Positions 49,118-57,122 of a DNA stretch of 59,038 nucleotides are shown here, piece by piece (position 1 is the stretch's first letter; each line of letters begins with the position of its first letter). The DNA comes from Nonlabens sp. GTDB lineage: Bacteria; Bacteroidota; Bacteroidia; Flavobacteriales; Flavobacteriaceae. The notes under the pieces were generated by a model that was not told the origin of the DNA, searched no databases, and saw only the letters and a list, made by a program, of their open reading frames with translations. The stretch is from positions 1 through 59,038 of the forward strand of contig JAHDIQ010000010.1 in the NCBI GenBank assembly GCA_020630715.1, given 5' to 3'. A program made the position numbers and the translations under genes.

Positions 49118-50281
49118 ATGTCTAAAGAAATAAAAGATTTAAAAAACCTGGTAAACACAGAATATTCATTAAAAAAATTATTTGATGAGGCAGAGGATTT
49201 CCTGCCATTACTAGGAACAGACTACGTAGAATTATATGTAGGAAATGCAAAACAAGCGGCGCATTATTATAAAACGGCTTTTGGTTTTCAATCTCATGCT
49301 TATGCAGGATTAGAAACAGGTCGTAAAGACACCGTATCCTATGTTTTAAAACAGGGAAAAATACGGCTAGTACTTACTTCACCATTACAAAAAGGTGGTG
49401 ACGTAAATGATCATATTAACTTGCATGGCGACGGTGTAAAAGTAGTAGCTCTATGGGTTGAGGATGCACGCAGTGCATTTGAGGAAACCACAAAACGCGG
49501 TGCTAGACCTTATATGGAACCCGTTGTAGAAAAAGACGAGTATGGTGAGGTAGTACGTTCCGGGATTTACACTTATGGAGAAACGGTTCACATTTTTGTA
49601 GAACGTAAAAACTACAATGGTATCTTTTTACCAGGATATGAAAAATGGGAATCACATTATAATCCAGAACCGGTAGGTCTTAAATTTATAGATCACATGG
49701 TAGGAAATGTAGGATGGAATGAAATGAATACTTGGGTAAAATTTTATGCAGAAGTAATGGGATTTGCTCAAATTATATCATTTGCAGATGATGATATTGC
49801 TACAGATTACACTGCATTGATGAGCAAAGTGATGAGTAACGGTAATGGTCGTGTAAAATTCCCTATCAATGAACCAGCAAAAGGAAAGAAAAAATCTCAA
49901 ATAGAAGAATATATTGATTTTTATAATGGTCCTGGTGTACAGCATATAGCTGTTGCTACAGATGATATTGTTGCTACAGTAAGCGCCATGCGAGATCGTG
50001 GTGTAGAATTTCTATACGTACCAGAAACTTATTATGACGATATTCTGGAAAGAGTAGGAGAGATCGATGAAGATGTGGAGCTATTAAAGAAACACGGTAT
50101 TCTCATAGATCGCGATGATGAAGGCTACTTATTGCAGTTATTCACTAACAATGTTTTAGATCGTCCTACGATGTTTATAGAAGTGATACAACGTAAAGGA
50201 GCACAATCTTTTGGTGTTGGGAACTTCAAGGCGCTTTTTGAAGCAATAGAACGACAGCAAGCTAGACGTGGTACCCTTTAA
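49118..50281 (+). CDS. hppD: 4-hydroxyphenylpyruvate dioxygenase
   Basis: 387 residues from ATG 49118 (MSKEIKDLKNLVNTEYSLKK); a GTG at 49070 would give an unusual 16-residue extension. Two VOC-type halves; the C-terminal one binds iron through His in FIDHMVGNV, His in GVQHIAVAT and Glu in FIEVIQRKG. Converts 4-hydroxyphenylpyruvate to homogentisate in tyrosine breakdown. The homogentisate dioxygenase gene is not in the window. A short candidate leader precedes it. Confidence 0.95.
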   Translation: MSKEIKDLKNLVNTEYSLKKLFDEAEDFLPLLGTDYVELYVGNAKQAAHYYKTAFGFQSHAYAGLETGRKDTVSYVLKQGKIRLVLTSPLQKGGDVNDHINLHGDGVKVVALWVEDARSAFEETTKRGARPYMEPVVEKDEYGEVVRSGIYTYGETVHIFVERKNYNGIFLPGYEKWESHYNPEPVGLKFIDHMVGNVGWNEMNTWVKFYAEVMGFAQIISFADDDIATDYTALMSKVMSNGNGRVKFPINEPAKGKKKSQIEEYIDFYNGPGVQHIAVATDDIVATVSAMRDRGVEFLYVPETYYDDILERVGEIDEDVELLKKHGILIDRDDEGYLLQLFTNNVLDRPTMFIEVIQRKGAQSFGVGNFKALFEAIERQQARRGTL

Positions 50282-50378
50282 TCGATGGTAGTTCATCTAT
50301 TAGACGTTTATTGCTTACCGTTGATAGAATAATGATTTCGTTTTCAATAGATTAGTTTTTTTTAACTAGTAATGACCG

Positions 50379-50386
50379 TACTTTTA
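50379..50386 (+). promoter_or_regulatory. Possible -7 box
   Basis: TACTTTTA resembles TAnnTTTG with the last base changed, four bases before the ATG at 50391, which is very close to the start; the transcript would be nearly leaderless. Low confidence. Confidence 0.25.
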
Positions 50387-50390
50387 TCTT

Positions 50391-50798
50391 ATGAAACGTG
50401 TCAAAACGACTACAACGCATCCTATAGGATTTGAAAGTAATCATCTTTCAGACTATTTTTTATTTGAACATTATATGATTGTTCAAATGAAAGAAGGCGC
50501 TGCGGTACTTTCTGAAGATACATCCTTATTATCTGATGTGGTTAAAAAGCATTATGGTAAGAAAAAAGTAGTTTACATTGCTAATAGAGCGTTTAATTAT
50601 GCGGTAAGTCCTACTGCTTTTTTAGAAGCTTCTAATATTCCTAATCTAGTGGGAATGGCAATTGTTACAGATAAAGTTTTGAATCACGAGACCATACAGC
50701 TAGAACGTATGTTTTACCGTAAAGCATTCAACGTATGTGATAATGTAGAGGACGCCATTGTGTGGGCAAAATTGATCGTAGAAGAATACGAGAACTAA
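50391..50798 (+). CDS. Conserved hypothetical, STAS/SpoIIAA-like size
   Basis: 135 residues. No signal peptide or membrane span. Alternating hydrophobic strands and helices (MIVQMKEGAAVL, KKVVYIANRAFNYA, LVGMAIVT, CDNVEDAIVWAKLIVEEY) suggest a small alpha/beta fold resembling STAS or SpoIIAA-type proteins. Identity not established. It converges with the HMA-MauE gene, stop to stop two bases apart. Confidence 0.6.
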   Translation: MKRVKTTTTHPIGFESNHLSDYFLFEHYMIVQMKEGAAVLSEDTSLLSDVVKKHYGKKKVVYIANRAFNYAVSPTAFLEASNIPNLVGMAIVTDKVLNHETIQLERMFYRKAFNVCDNVEDAIVWAKLIVEEYEN

Positions 50799-50799
50799 T

Positions 50800-51531
50800 T
50801 TACATGGAGAAGAGGTAGGTCACTGCCATCACTATCATGATTCCATTTTCTATTATTGTAGCTTCGGTCATAGGAAGTTTTAATGCCGTACCTAAACAGG
50901 CACACTGAATACTTTTTTTAGATAGTAGTGTTTTTACAACACCAATAGTTGTAATTGATAATATCGCTATGGTTACCATTAAAGCAATTCTAATTTCAAA
51001 TCGCATTAAAAACATCAGTCCTAAAGCAGTTTCTATAAAAGGATAGACCCATCCATAGACAGGAATAGCTTTTGCCAGTGGATCATACATTTTAAAAGAT
51101 CCGGGAAATCCTTTTAAATCCAGCATTTTAAAAAAGCTAAATACAATTAAAAACAACCCCATAAAATCAAGCATTGCTCCATCCCAATTCTCTCTAGAAT
51201 AATTTAATAGTATGGTTGCAATGGTAATATATCCCAATATTAAAAATAGAGGCTTAAGTTGTTGAAATTTTGATAGCTGGTTTTCTTGAACCTTATCACT
51301 AACATGATCAAACACATTGCGCTGCTCTATAGCTTTCACATGGTATTTACTAGGTAAAGCAGTTTGTAATTCTTTAATATCTACAATACTATTGGATTGA
51401 ATTATAGCTTCTTCCTTCTCTAATGAAACTGTTGCACTATTAATAGACTTAACCGCATTTAAACGTTGTTCTACGTCGCTGCGACATCCGTTACAAGTCA
51501 TTCCAGATATGTGAAAGTGTTGATTCATCAT
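50800..51531 (-). CDS. HMA domain fused to a MauE/DoxX-like membrane domain
   Basis: 243 residues. Residues 1-70 are a heavy-metal-associated domain (GMTCNGC, C13 and C16). After a linker, four or five membrane helices form a MauE/DoxX-like module (from about 90), with a second cysteine motif C210-A-C212 (QCACLGTALKLPM) near the last helix. Probably takes metal or reducing power across the inner membrane in step with the HMA head. Starts four bases inside the end of the preceding lipoprotein gene (ATGA overlap), so it is translationally coupled. Confidence 0.85.
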   Translation of the reverse strand: MMNQHFHISGMTCNGCRSDVEQRLNAVKSINSATVSLEKEEAIIQSNSIVDIKELQTALPSKYHVKAIEQRNVFDHVSDKVQENQLSKFQQLKPLFLILGYITIATILLNYSRENWDGAMLDFMGLFLIVFSFFKMLDLKGFPGSFKMYDPLAKAIPVYGWVYPFIETALGLMFLMRFEIRIALMVTIAILSITTIGVVKTLLSKKSIQCACLGTALKLPMTEATIIENGIMIVMAVTYLFSM

Positions 51532-52232
51532 TGTGGTAAAGATATATATAGATCATAAGCTTGTAGATGATCTACGTGGCCAGCAATAATGGGATCATCA
51601 TCTGTTTTAAAGTGCATGTGTAAAAATGTACTATGATGGGTGAAAACAGCTTTGTGCTTTTCTGAATAGAAACCTAGAATCTTTACAGTCCTATTGTTGA
51701 TCAAACCATGTGCGCCAGATTCTTGATGTTTCTTGTGTGTATGTATAAGATCATTATCTGGCCAGTTAATCACATGCCATTTCATCTCTTTCACACTGCC
51801 TTCTAATAAAAAAGGAAACGGACGATTTACATCAATTCCTTTTTCTAATGCTATGGTTTTAATTTGTTGTTCTAGTTCCTGACTAGTAGAAAATGAATCT
51901 AGTAACTGTGGTGATGTCCATTCTTCTACCTGAGCATACACTAACAAGGATGCTTTATGATTTGTATCCTTTATTATATTAACATCATTACTGTTTTTAG
52001 TTTGACTTATAAATGAATCACCGTTAAATATTTGTATTTCACCTTTCAAATTTTCTATCGCTCCTAGAGCATATAGATGATCTTTAGGAATGGAATCTAG
52101 AGACACCGTTGCCTCTAGATTTCCACCCATAATATTTATTAAAGCGCCATGATGTTTCACTGTATAGCTGGATTTGTCTTGTAAACAACTACACAGTAAT
52201 AACATTAAAAACCCTAATATCGCTTTATTCAT
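51528..52232 (-). CDS. Acetolactate-decarboxylase-like lipoprotein
   Basis: 234 residues, lipobox LLLCSC (C16). The mature part follows the alpha-acetolactate decarboxylase pattern: HGALINIMGGNLEA, LGAIENLKGEIQIFNGDSF and, near the end, GFYSEKHKAVFTHH with the metal histidines in HMH (205-207) and GHVDH (218-222). Classical enzymes are cytosolic; this one is lipid-anchored and sits in a metal operon, so decarboxylation of acetolactate is doubtful and a metal-binding or different role is possible. Overlaps its neighbours by 4 and 8 bases. Confidence 0.72.
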   Translation of the reverse strand: MNKAILGFLMLLLCSCLQDKSSYTVKHHGALINIMGGNLEATVSLDSIPKDHLYALGAIENLKGEIQIFNGDSFISQTKNSNDVNIIKDTNHKASLLVYAQVEEWTSPQLLDSFSTSQELEQQIKTIALEKGIDVNRPFPFLLEGSVKEMKWHVINWPDNDLIHTHKKHQESGAHGLINNRTVKILGFYSEKHKAVFTHHSTFLHMHFKTDDDPIIAGHVDHLQAYDLYISLPQ

Positions 52233-53112
52233 TTGAACTGATTTTCTCTTTGAGCTGGTATCTTACTAATTCGCCCTTTTGATAGTTAGTGACGTATAGT
52301 ACATCATTACCTATGATCACATCTGTAGGCTTGTGAATTCCAGTTTCAAGGATTTGTTGCAACTTATGTTTTAGATTAAAAATCAGGATACGACTATTTT
52401 CAAAGTCTGTAATGAGAATTTCTTCATCTGTAACATATAATCCGGTTGCGGCGTTTATATTTTGATCTTCACCTATAAAAGATACTGCTTTTCCAGATTT
52501 GTCAAAAACGTGACCTCTATGATTATAAGCATCTGCAACATAAATGTAATCGCTAGTAAGTTGAACATCTGTAGGATAAGAAAGCTCTCCTAGCGCTTTA
52601 CCTTCTGTCCCTATAGATATCCATGCTTCGCCGTTATAATACAGGATTCTATTGTTGTAGAAATCTGCAATGGCGATTTCATTTTTGTAAACACTCACAC
52701 CAGCTGGTGCATCTAGAGAATCATTTAAAACCATATATGAAACATGGTTATCTCTCATTACGGCAATAGAATCTCTACCATATTCTGGTATAAAAAGTGC
52801 GCGTTCTTTTAATAGATCTGTGGTGATACCATCATCTGTAATTAAATAACTAGCCTCGCCAAAATCAATATGCATAGGTCTATTATAACCTTCCATCATT
52901 TGTAAGACTTCACCGCTATCACTTAGCTTAACAATACGATTATGGTCACCATCACTTAGGAAGATGTCATTTCCGTCTAGGGCAATACCTATAGGGTTAA
53001 TACCATCCAGGTCTATCGTTTTCTCAAATTGCCATTCCATAGGAATCGCTTCTTTCTCATTACAAGAGATCATTACAACAGCTGTTGCAATGATCATAAA
53101 AATCTTTTTCAT
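52225..53112 (-). CDS. NHL-repeat beta-propeller lipoprotein
   Basis: 295 residues from ATG 53112 (MKKIFMIIATAVVMISCNEK; lipobox cysteine 17); upstream starts are rejected. About six NHL-type blades with repeated xxxIAxDGNDIFLSDGDHNRI-like units (e.g. GIALDGNDIFLSDGDHNRIV, PTDVQLTSDYIYVADAYNHR). A lipid-anchored propeller often binds ligands or partners outside the inner membrane. Its start is one base from the stop of the double-HMA gene. Confidence 0.8.
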   Translation of the reverse strand: MKKIFMIIATAVVMISCNEKEAIPMEWQFEKTIDLDGINPIGIALDGNDIFLSDGDHNRIVKLSDSGEVLQMMEGYNRPMHIDFGEASYLITDDGITTDLLKERALFIPEYGRDSIAVMRDNHVSYMVLNDSLDAPAGVSVYKNEIAIADFYNNRILYYNGEAWISIGTEGKALGELSYPTDVQLTSDYIYVADAYNHRGHVFDKSGKAVSFIGEDQNINAATGLYVTDEEILITDFENSRILIFNLKHKLQQILETGIHKPTDVIIGNDVLYVTNYQKGELVRYQLKEKISSNE

Positions 53113-53113
53113 A

Positions 53114-53740
53114 TTAGTCTCTCTTGTATTTACAACATGCATGTAGGTTGTGATAAGCCTCATCTGTCGCACGAGAATCTTTTGTATCATGACCTACGTT
53201 TGCTGCGGCTTTTTGAATAAAATCTTTATTCGTGATTTCAGGATCATAAGCAACGGTAAGCATTTTACTATCCACATTCCATGATGCAGTTGCCACGCCA
53301 GGAACAGCGCTAGTTGCTTTTTCTATACGCGCTTTGCACATACCACACATACCGTTCACGTACAATTTATCTTCTTCAAGATCACCTAAGGCAATGTCTT
53401 CATTAGATTCATTATTTTCAATCGTTCCATCTGCTCTTGCGATGGTAGCTAGATTAGGTGTGTAACCAGCTTTGATAACTTGGTTAATCACATCTGTCAT
53501 CGATAAGTTTTTTTCTGACGGATAGGTAAATGAGAAGTCACCGGTTTCAATATCGATCGCGATATCTTTGATTCCTTTGAATTCTTTAAATTTTTTCTCT
53601 AATCCGTAAGCACAAAACGGACATCCTAATCCATCTACTTGTACTTCAAATTGATCTCTATCTTTTTTGTTTTGTGATTGGACTTGCGTGATGGCAAATA
53701 ATCCGATCACGATGCTTAAAATTATGGTTATATTTTTCAT
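53114..53740 (-). CDS. Secreted protein with two HMA domains
   Basis: 208 residues from ATG 53740 (MKNITIILSIVIGLFAITQV). After the signal peptide, HMA domain 1 (GLGCPFCAYG, C40 and C43) and HMA domain 2 (GMCGMCKAR, C132 and C135), each with a beta-alpha-beta-beta fold; the C-terminus adds HNLHACCKYKRD, a further Cys pair (202-203). Probably a periplasmic copper or other soft-metal chaperone, handing metal between neighbours in this operon. An inverted repeat lies just upstream of it. Confidence 0.85.
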   Translation of the reverse strand: MKNITIILSIVIGLFAITQVQSQNKKDRDQFEVQVDGLGCPFCAYGLEKKFKEFKGIKDIAIDIETGDFSFTYPSEKNLSMTDVINQVIKAGYTPNLATIARADGTIENNESNEDIALGDLEEDKLYVNGMCGMCKARIEKATSAVPGVATASWNVDSKMLTVAYDPEITNKDFIQKAAANVGHDTKDSRATDEAYHNLHACCKYKRD

Positions 53741-53754
53741 TGTTTTATATTTTT

Positions 53755-53801
53755 GGCGCAACACTCACGCCGGTTACTGTTTTCGGTGCAACTATTGCGC
53801 C
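53755..53801. promoter_or_regulatory. Inverted repeat upstream of the double-HMA gene
   Basis: GGCGCAA (53755-53761) and its reverse complement TTGCGCC (53795-53801) bracket the gap between the outer-membrane gene and the double-HMA gene. It could be an operator or an mRNA hairpin; no T run follows, so it is not a classic terminator. Confidence 0.4.
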
Positions 53802-53802
53802 G

Positions 53803-54567
53803 TTAAAATGTATATCGCGTTCCTAGGAACACACTGTAGTTTAATGCTCTACCAGCATCTATTTCTTGGATTAATGGCAATTGTACTGCTAGGTCAAAGG
53901 TGACTGTTTTAAGCGCGTATTGAATTCCTTGTGCATAGAGTAACTGGTACCAGTCACGCTCGTGCAACCATACACTATTGTATTCAAAATAGAGATTGAG
54001 CTGTTTGTTAGGATATTGCGGTTTTAATAGCGGTAGGCCGAATCCTAATTTTGCTCTAAACTCATCTAGCGTACCATCTGGCATCCAGTTGTAACCTATC
54101 TCTGTAGAGATACCATATTTTATGGTTTCATAACCAGTTACTACACCGTAATATCCAGCATAACGACCGGTCGCTATATCCATGACATCAATATCTGCGC
54201 CAGTAGGTAGGGTTTGCAATGTTTTTGCAACCATTCTGAAGGTTTTTGCCTTGCCATCCTTGCGGTAAAACTGATATTTACCCATAATTTTCATATCTGC
54301 TAGACCACTACCATTTACATCGTTAAGGCTGTAATTAGTGTAAGGTACATGTAAAGCTACTAGCATATTTGCGGTAGGCAAATAGTGCAGCATTACAGGT
54401 GTGTATAGAATAGTGCCACGCTCTGTATTTCTGATTTCTGTTAGGGTTTTCATAGTAAAACTTTTACCACCTAACATGATGGGCTTATCTGCCGTTATGG
54501 GAGGTCCTTGTGAGTACGCTTTCGCGAAAGCGAAAACCACAACAACCACATAAATAATATATTTCAT
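53803..54567 (-). CDS. Outer-membrane beta-barrel protein (transporter-like)
   Basis: 254 residues. Signal peptide MKYIIYVVVVVFAFAKAYSQ, where AFAKA comes from the palindrome at 54517-54532. The rest is an amphipathic beta-barrel with aromatic strand ends and a C-terminal TF, resembling the MetA-pathway/phenol-degradation barrel family. Located between HYC-type and HMA-type metal proteins, so it may move metal or its complexes across the outer membrane. Confidence 0.75.
   Translation of the reverse strand: MKYIIYVVVVVFAFAKAYSQGPPITADKPIMLGGKSFTMKTLTEIRNTERGTILYTPVMLHYLPTANMLVALHVPYTNYSLNDVNGSGLADMKIMGKYQFYRKDGKAKTFRMVAKTLQTLPTGADIDVMDIATGRYAGYYGVVTGYETIKYGISTEIGYNWMPDGTLDEFRAKLGFGLPLLKPQYPNKQLNLYFEYNSVWLHERDWYQLLYAQGIQYALKTVTFDLAVQLPLIQEIDAGRALNYSVFLGTRYTF
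54517..54532. repeat. Palindrome copy encoding a signal-peptide cleavage site
   Basis: CGCTTTCGCGAAAGCG translated as AFAKA within the signal peptide of the outer-membrane protein, followed by YSQ. Confidence 0.85.
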
Positions 54568-54633
54568 TTGTGTTTTTTAATAAAGTGAATACTATTGTTA
54601 AGCGCAATGCGCCATACGAAAAAGTGGACTTTA

Positions 54634-55044
54634 CTAAAGAAGAAAAGACTGGTGCATCACAGGTATGTCCTGAATGACCAGCGGTGGCGAGTAGGCAATA
54701 AAAGTGGAATGTTTATAATCATCGCCCGTGATTAAAACATTGAAGTTTAAAAAAGCTGTTGTTATCGCAACTGGTGCTTTGAAATGAAAGTCGTTCCAGG
54801 TCAATTTTAAATCGTCTTGGATTTTGATCACTTCTGTATGATCATTACAGCAGTTTGATTTTTTATCAAGTGCACATGCTGCCATGTCATTTGACATTTC
54901 CATACCGCAACCGTCTGATGGTAGGATAACAGAAACGTCTTTTAAAAATGGACCACAGAAATGCTTATGAACTGTAAAAGACATCGTAGAACATAGCACG
55001 AGTAGTGCTAATAATATTCCAGTACATCTTTTAATTAGTTCCAT
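54634..55044 (-). CDS. HYC_CC_PP-type metal-associated protein
   Basis: 136 residues. N-terminal hydrophobic segment, then the histidine/cysteine signature VHKHFCG (H26, H28, C30), C46, C57, the pair C65-C66 with H69 (NCCNDH) and the diproline near the end (YSPP). These make up the HYC_CC_PP pattern known from flavobacterial metal-resistance loci. Likely membrane-anchored or periplasmic copper binder. First gene of the six-gene minus-strand set. Confidence 0.8.
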   Translation of the reverse strand: MELIKRCTGILLALLVLCSTMSFTVHKHFCGPFLKDVSVILPSDGCGMEMSNDMAACALDKKSNCCNDHTEVIKIQDDLKLTWNDFHFKAPVAITTAFLNFNVLITGDDYKHSTFIAYSPPLVIQDIPVMHQSFLL

Positions 55045-55074
55045 AAAGCAAAGATAAGAAAGCCTATTTAAAAA

Positions 55075-55842
55075 TTAAGTTAAGTCTTTTAGGATACTAG
55101 AAGTGTCTAAAGCTCTACAAGCACTATCATAACCTATATCAAACATTTTTTGAAGTGATTTAAAGCTAAAAAGCCCATAATCGTACAATTTATCTGGTTC
55201 TATAAGAATATCGCAATCATGAAATTTTGCCCTATCCTTATCATATTGTCCTATGGCAAATGCTCTATTAGCAACATCATAGGATCGTTTTAATTTTTTA
55301 TCACCTAGGTATTCTACTTTATTGACGTAACTACCTATACGCAGGTCACAATCATCTAGGAGATCAACAGGGAAATTGTTAAGCACACCACCATCTACAT
55401 AGGTTTCGTTATTAAACTCTACCGGTGTAAATATACCTGGAAAGGCTGCGCTAGCTAGAATAGGATGATATAATTCACCGTGATCAAAAACCTTTAACTT
55501 CATGGTGTTAAGATTAGTAGCGGTGACTTGAAGCGATTTTTCTAGCGATTCAAAATAGTTTACAGGAATGTAATTTTTGATGTGATCTACAAAAACATCT
55601 GAATTTAAAAATCCTGCTCTTCTGAAAGCAAATTTTCTAGGGTCAAAAAGATTTGAGCTGGAGAAAAACGAGCTAATATCATCTACAGAATTCCCAGCGG
55701 CATACAGTGCACCTACTAATGCGCCAGCACTAGTACCTGCAACGCTATGTATGGTAATACCATATTCTTGTAACGCTTTAATAGCGCCAGCATGCGCTAT
55801 ACCTTTAGTACCACCACCAGAAAGAGCAAGTCCTATTTTCAT
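55075..55842 (-). CDS. Patatin-like phospholipase
   Basis: 255 residues. Oxyanion loop GGGTKG (9-14), nucleophile Ser38 in GTSAG (36-40), and catalytic Asp150 in VDGG. RssA-like length; no signal peptide. Cytosolic or membrane-associated lipid acyl hydrolase. Its start overlaps the stop of the small membrane gene by four bases (ATGA). Confidence 0.9.
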   Translation of the reverse strand: MKIGLALSGGGTKGIAHAGAIKALQEYGITIHSVAGTSAGALVGALYAAGNSVDDISSFFSSSNLFDPRKFAFRRAGFLNSDVFVDHIKNYIPVNYFESLEKSLQVTATNLNTMKLKVFDHGELYHPILASAAFPGIFTPVEFNNETYVDGGVLNNFPVDLLDDCDLRIGSYVNKVEYLGDKKLKRSYDVANRAFAIGQYDKDRAKFHDCDILIEPDKLYDYGLFSFKSLQKMFDIGYDSACRALDTSSILKDLT

Positions 55843-56081
55843 GATGTTTTTGTTTCTTCAGTAGTTGTTTTTTTAATAAATAGATAATAGAAATTTACGA
55901 GTAAAATGGCTGCATTTGTAATAATTACTGGAATACTATCTAGCATCACACCGTAAATTACAAAGAGAATACAACCTAAAGAATTGATAATTCTTAGGGT
56001 TCTAATATTTTTCATTAAAAATGCTAATAGAACTAACGCACTTGCTGCATATCCTATAAATTCTGTCAGGTTGATTTCCAT
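55839..56081 (-). CDS. Small three-helix membrane protein (CBU_0592/YgjV-like)
   Basis: 80 residues with about three membrane helices (FIGYAASALVLLAFLM, SLGCILFVIYGVML, VIITNAAILLVNFYYLF) and the KNIRTLRIIN turn typical of the CBU_0592-type family. Half-PQ-loop (SemiSWEET-like) topology is possible. Coupled by overlap to the patatin gene downstream. Function unknown. Confidence 0.68.
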   Translation of the reverse strand: MEINLTEFIGYAASALVLLAFLMKNIRTLRIINSLGCILFVIYGVMLDSIPVIITNAAILLVNFYYLFIKKTTTEETKTS

Positions 56082-56158
56082 GTGTAATTATTTCATGGCA
56101 AAAGTAGGTTAATTAATCAATTAGCCTTGATCACCTTTAAGGATATAATGACACGGTA

Positions 56159-57061
56159 TTATTTATTCAACTTGTGCATTACAAATACATGAGGGAAAGT
56201 AATGCCACCTAAAAAAGCAACAATAATTGTTAGAAATAGTGCCTCGTTATCCTTTAATAGATAATAAAGAATCGCTAGAAATACTATTGCTGCGATCCAG
56301 TATAATAAGGATGATTTTATATACCGTAATATCGTCTCACTATTAACATTACCGTACAAATGATGAATTTGGTTTTTCATGCTAGGAACACTATGCCATA
56401 ACACAAAATAAATCGCAAAACCCCAAACCAATGTGCTAGTTAAAAACAGCATATATATAATAAGGAGAAATAAAAACTCTATCAATAACCGTTGCCATCC
56501 TACTTTTCTTAACCTTATGATACCAGAGATTGCCGTTACGGTAACAAGAGATACAACGATCCAATAAGTGTGATCACTATTAAGAGGTGTCCATACCAGC
56601 TCATTAATTACAGGCAAACTGTCTATATGGTGTATATGAATTAAAGACATGATAATAAGGAGACCGTAACTTAAATAGAACAAGTAAGAAAGCAAACTAG
56701 CTTCAAACTCATAGGATTCAAAATGTTCCTGACCAAAATGGAATCCACTGACCATCATAAAAAGAACCAATACAACATCAGGTATTACAAAAAACATCCC
56801 GATTCCTAAAACCACAATAAGACTGTACTTAAAGATGAATCTTATAATCGATTTAATATCTGCCTTTTGATCTTTAAAAAATATAGAGACATCATTTGCA
56901 CCATGACTTACACCTATAGTTAACACTAGAAAGTAACCTATCAAATCTAATAGGCTATGTTCCATGATAAGACCCATAATTAACGCCATCAAATGAGCTA
57001 CAAGAATGTATTTATAGGTACGTATTTTAAGCAAACTTTTAATTTTGTTTAAAGTTAACAT
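56159..57061 (-). CDS. blh: Beta-carotene 15,15'-dioxygenase, Brp/Blh family
   Basis: About 300 residues, eight or so membrane helices. Starts at ATG 57061 (MLTLNKIKSLL); a GTG at 57076 could add five residues. Iron-binding histidine motifs of the Blh family are all visible: GVSHGANDVS, SGFHFGQEHFE, FVLWHSVPSMKNQ and GGITFPHVFVMHKL. Cleaves beta-carotene into retinal, the chromophore of proteorhodopsin. It faces the rhodopsin gene head to head across 61 bases, so both may share a regulatory region. Confidence 0.93.
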   Translation of the reverse strand: MLTLNKIKSLLKIRTYKYILVAHLMALIMGLIMEHSLLDLIGYFLVLTIGVSHGANDVSIFFKDQKADIKSIIRFIFKYSLIVVLGIGMFFVIPDVVLVLFMMVSGFHFGQEHFESYEFEASLLSYLFYLSYGLLIIMSLIHIHHIDSLPVINELVWTPLNSDHTYWIVVSLVTVTAISGIIRLRKVGWQRLLIEFLFLLIIYMLFLTSTLVWGFAIYFVLWHSVPSMKNQIHHLYGNVNSETILRYIKSSLLYWIAAIVFLAILYYLLKDNEALFLTIIVAFLGGITFPHVFVMHKLNK

Positions 57062-57122
57062 TATTTTATTAAACACTATTGTTTAAAGTTTTGTAAATTT
57101 AGCTGAACAAAAACTTTATATT

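Noticed and set aside
57077-57122. TAAATTTA as a shared promoter for blh and proteorhodopsin.
   Set aside because: Self-complementary and placed well, but no TTG at proper spacing on either strand; the box lacks the final G. Too weak to list as a promoter.
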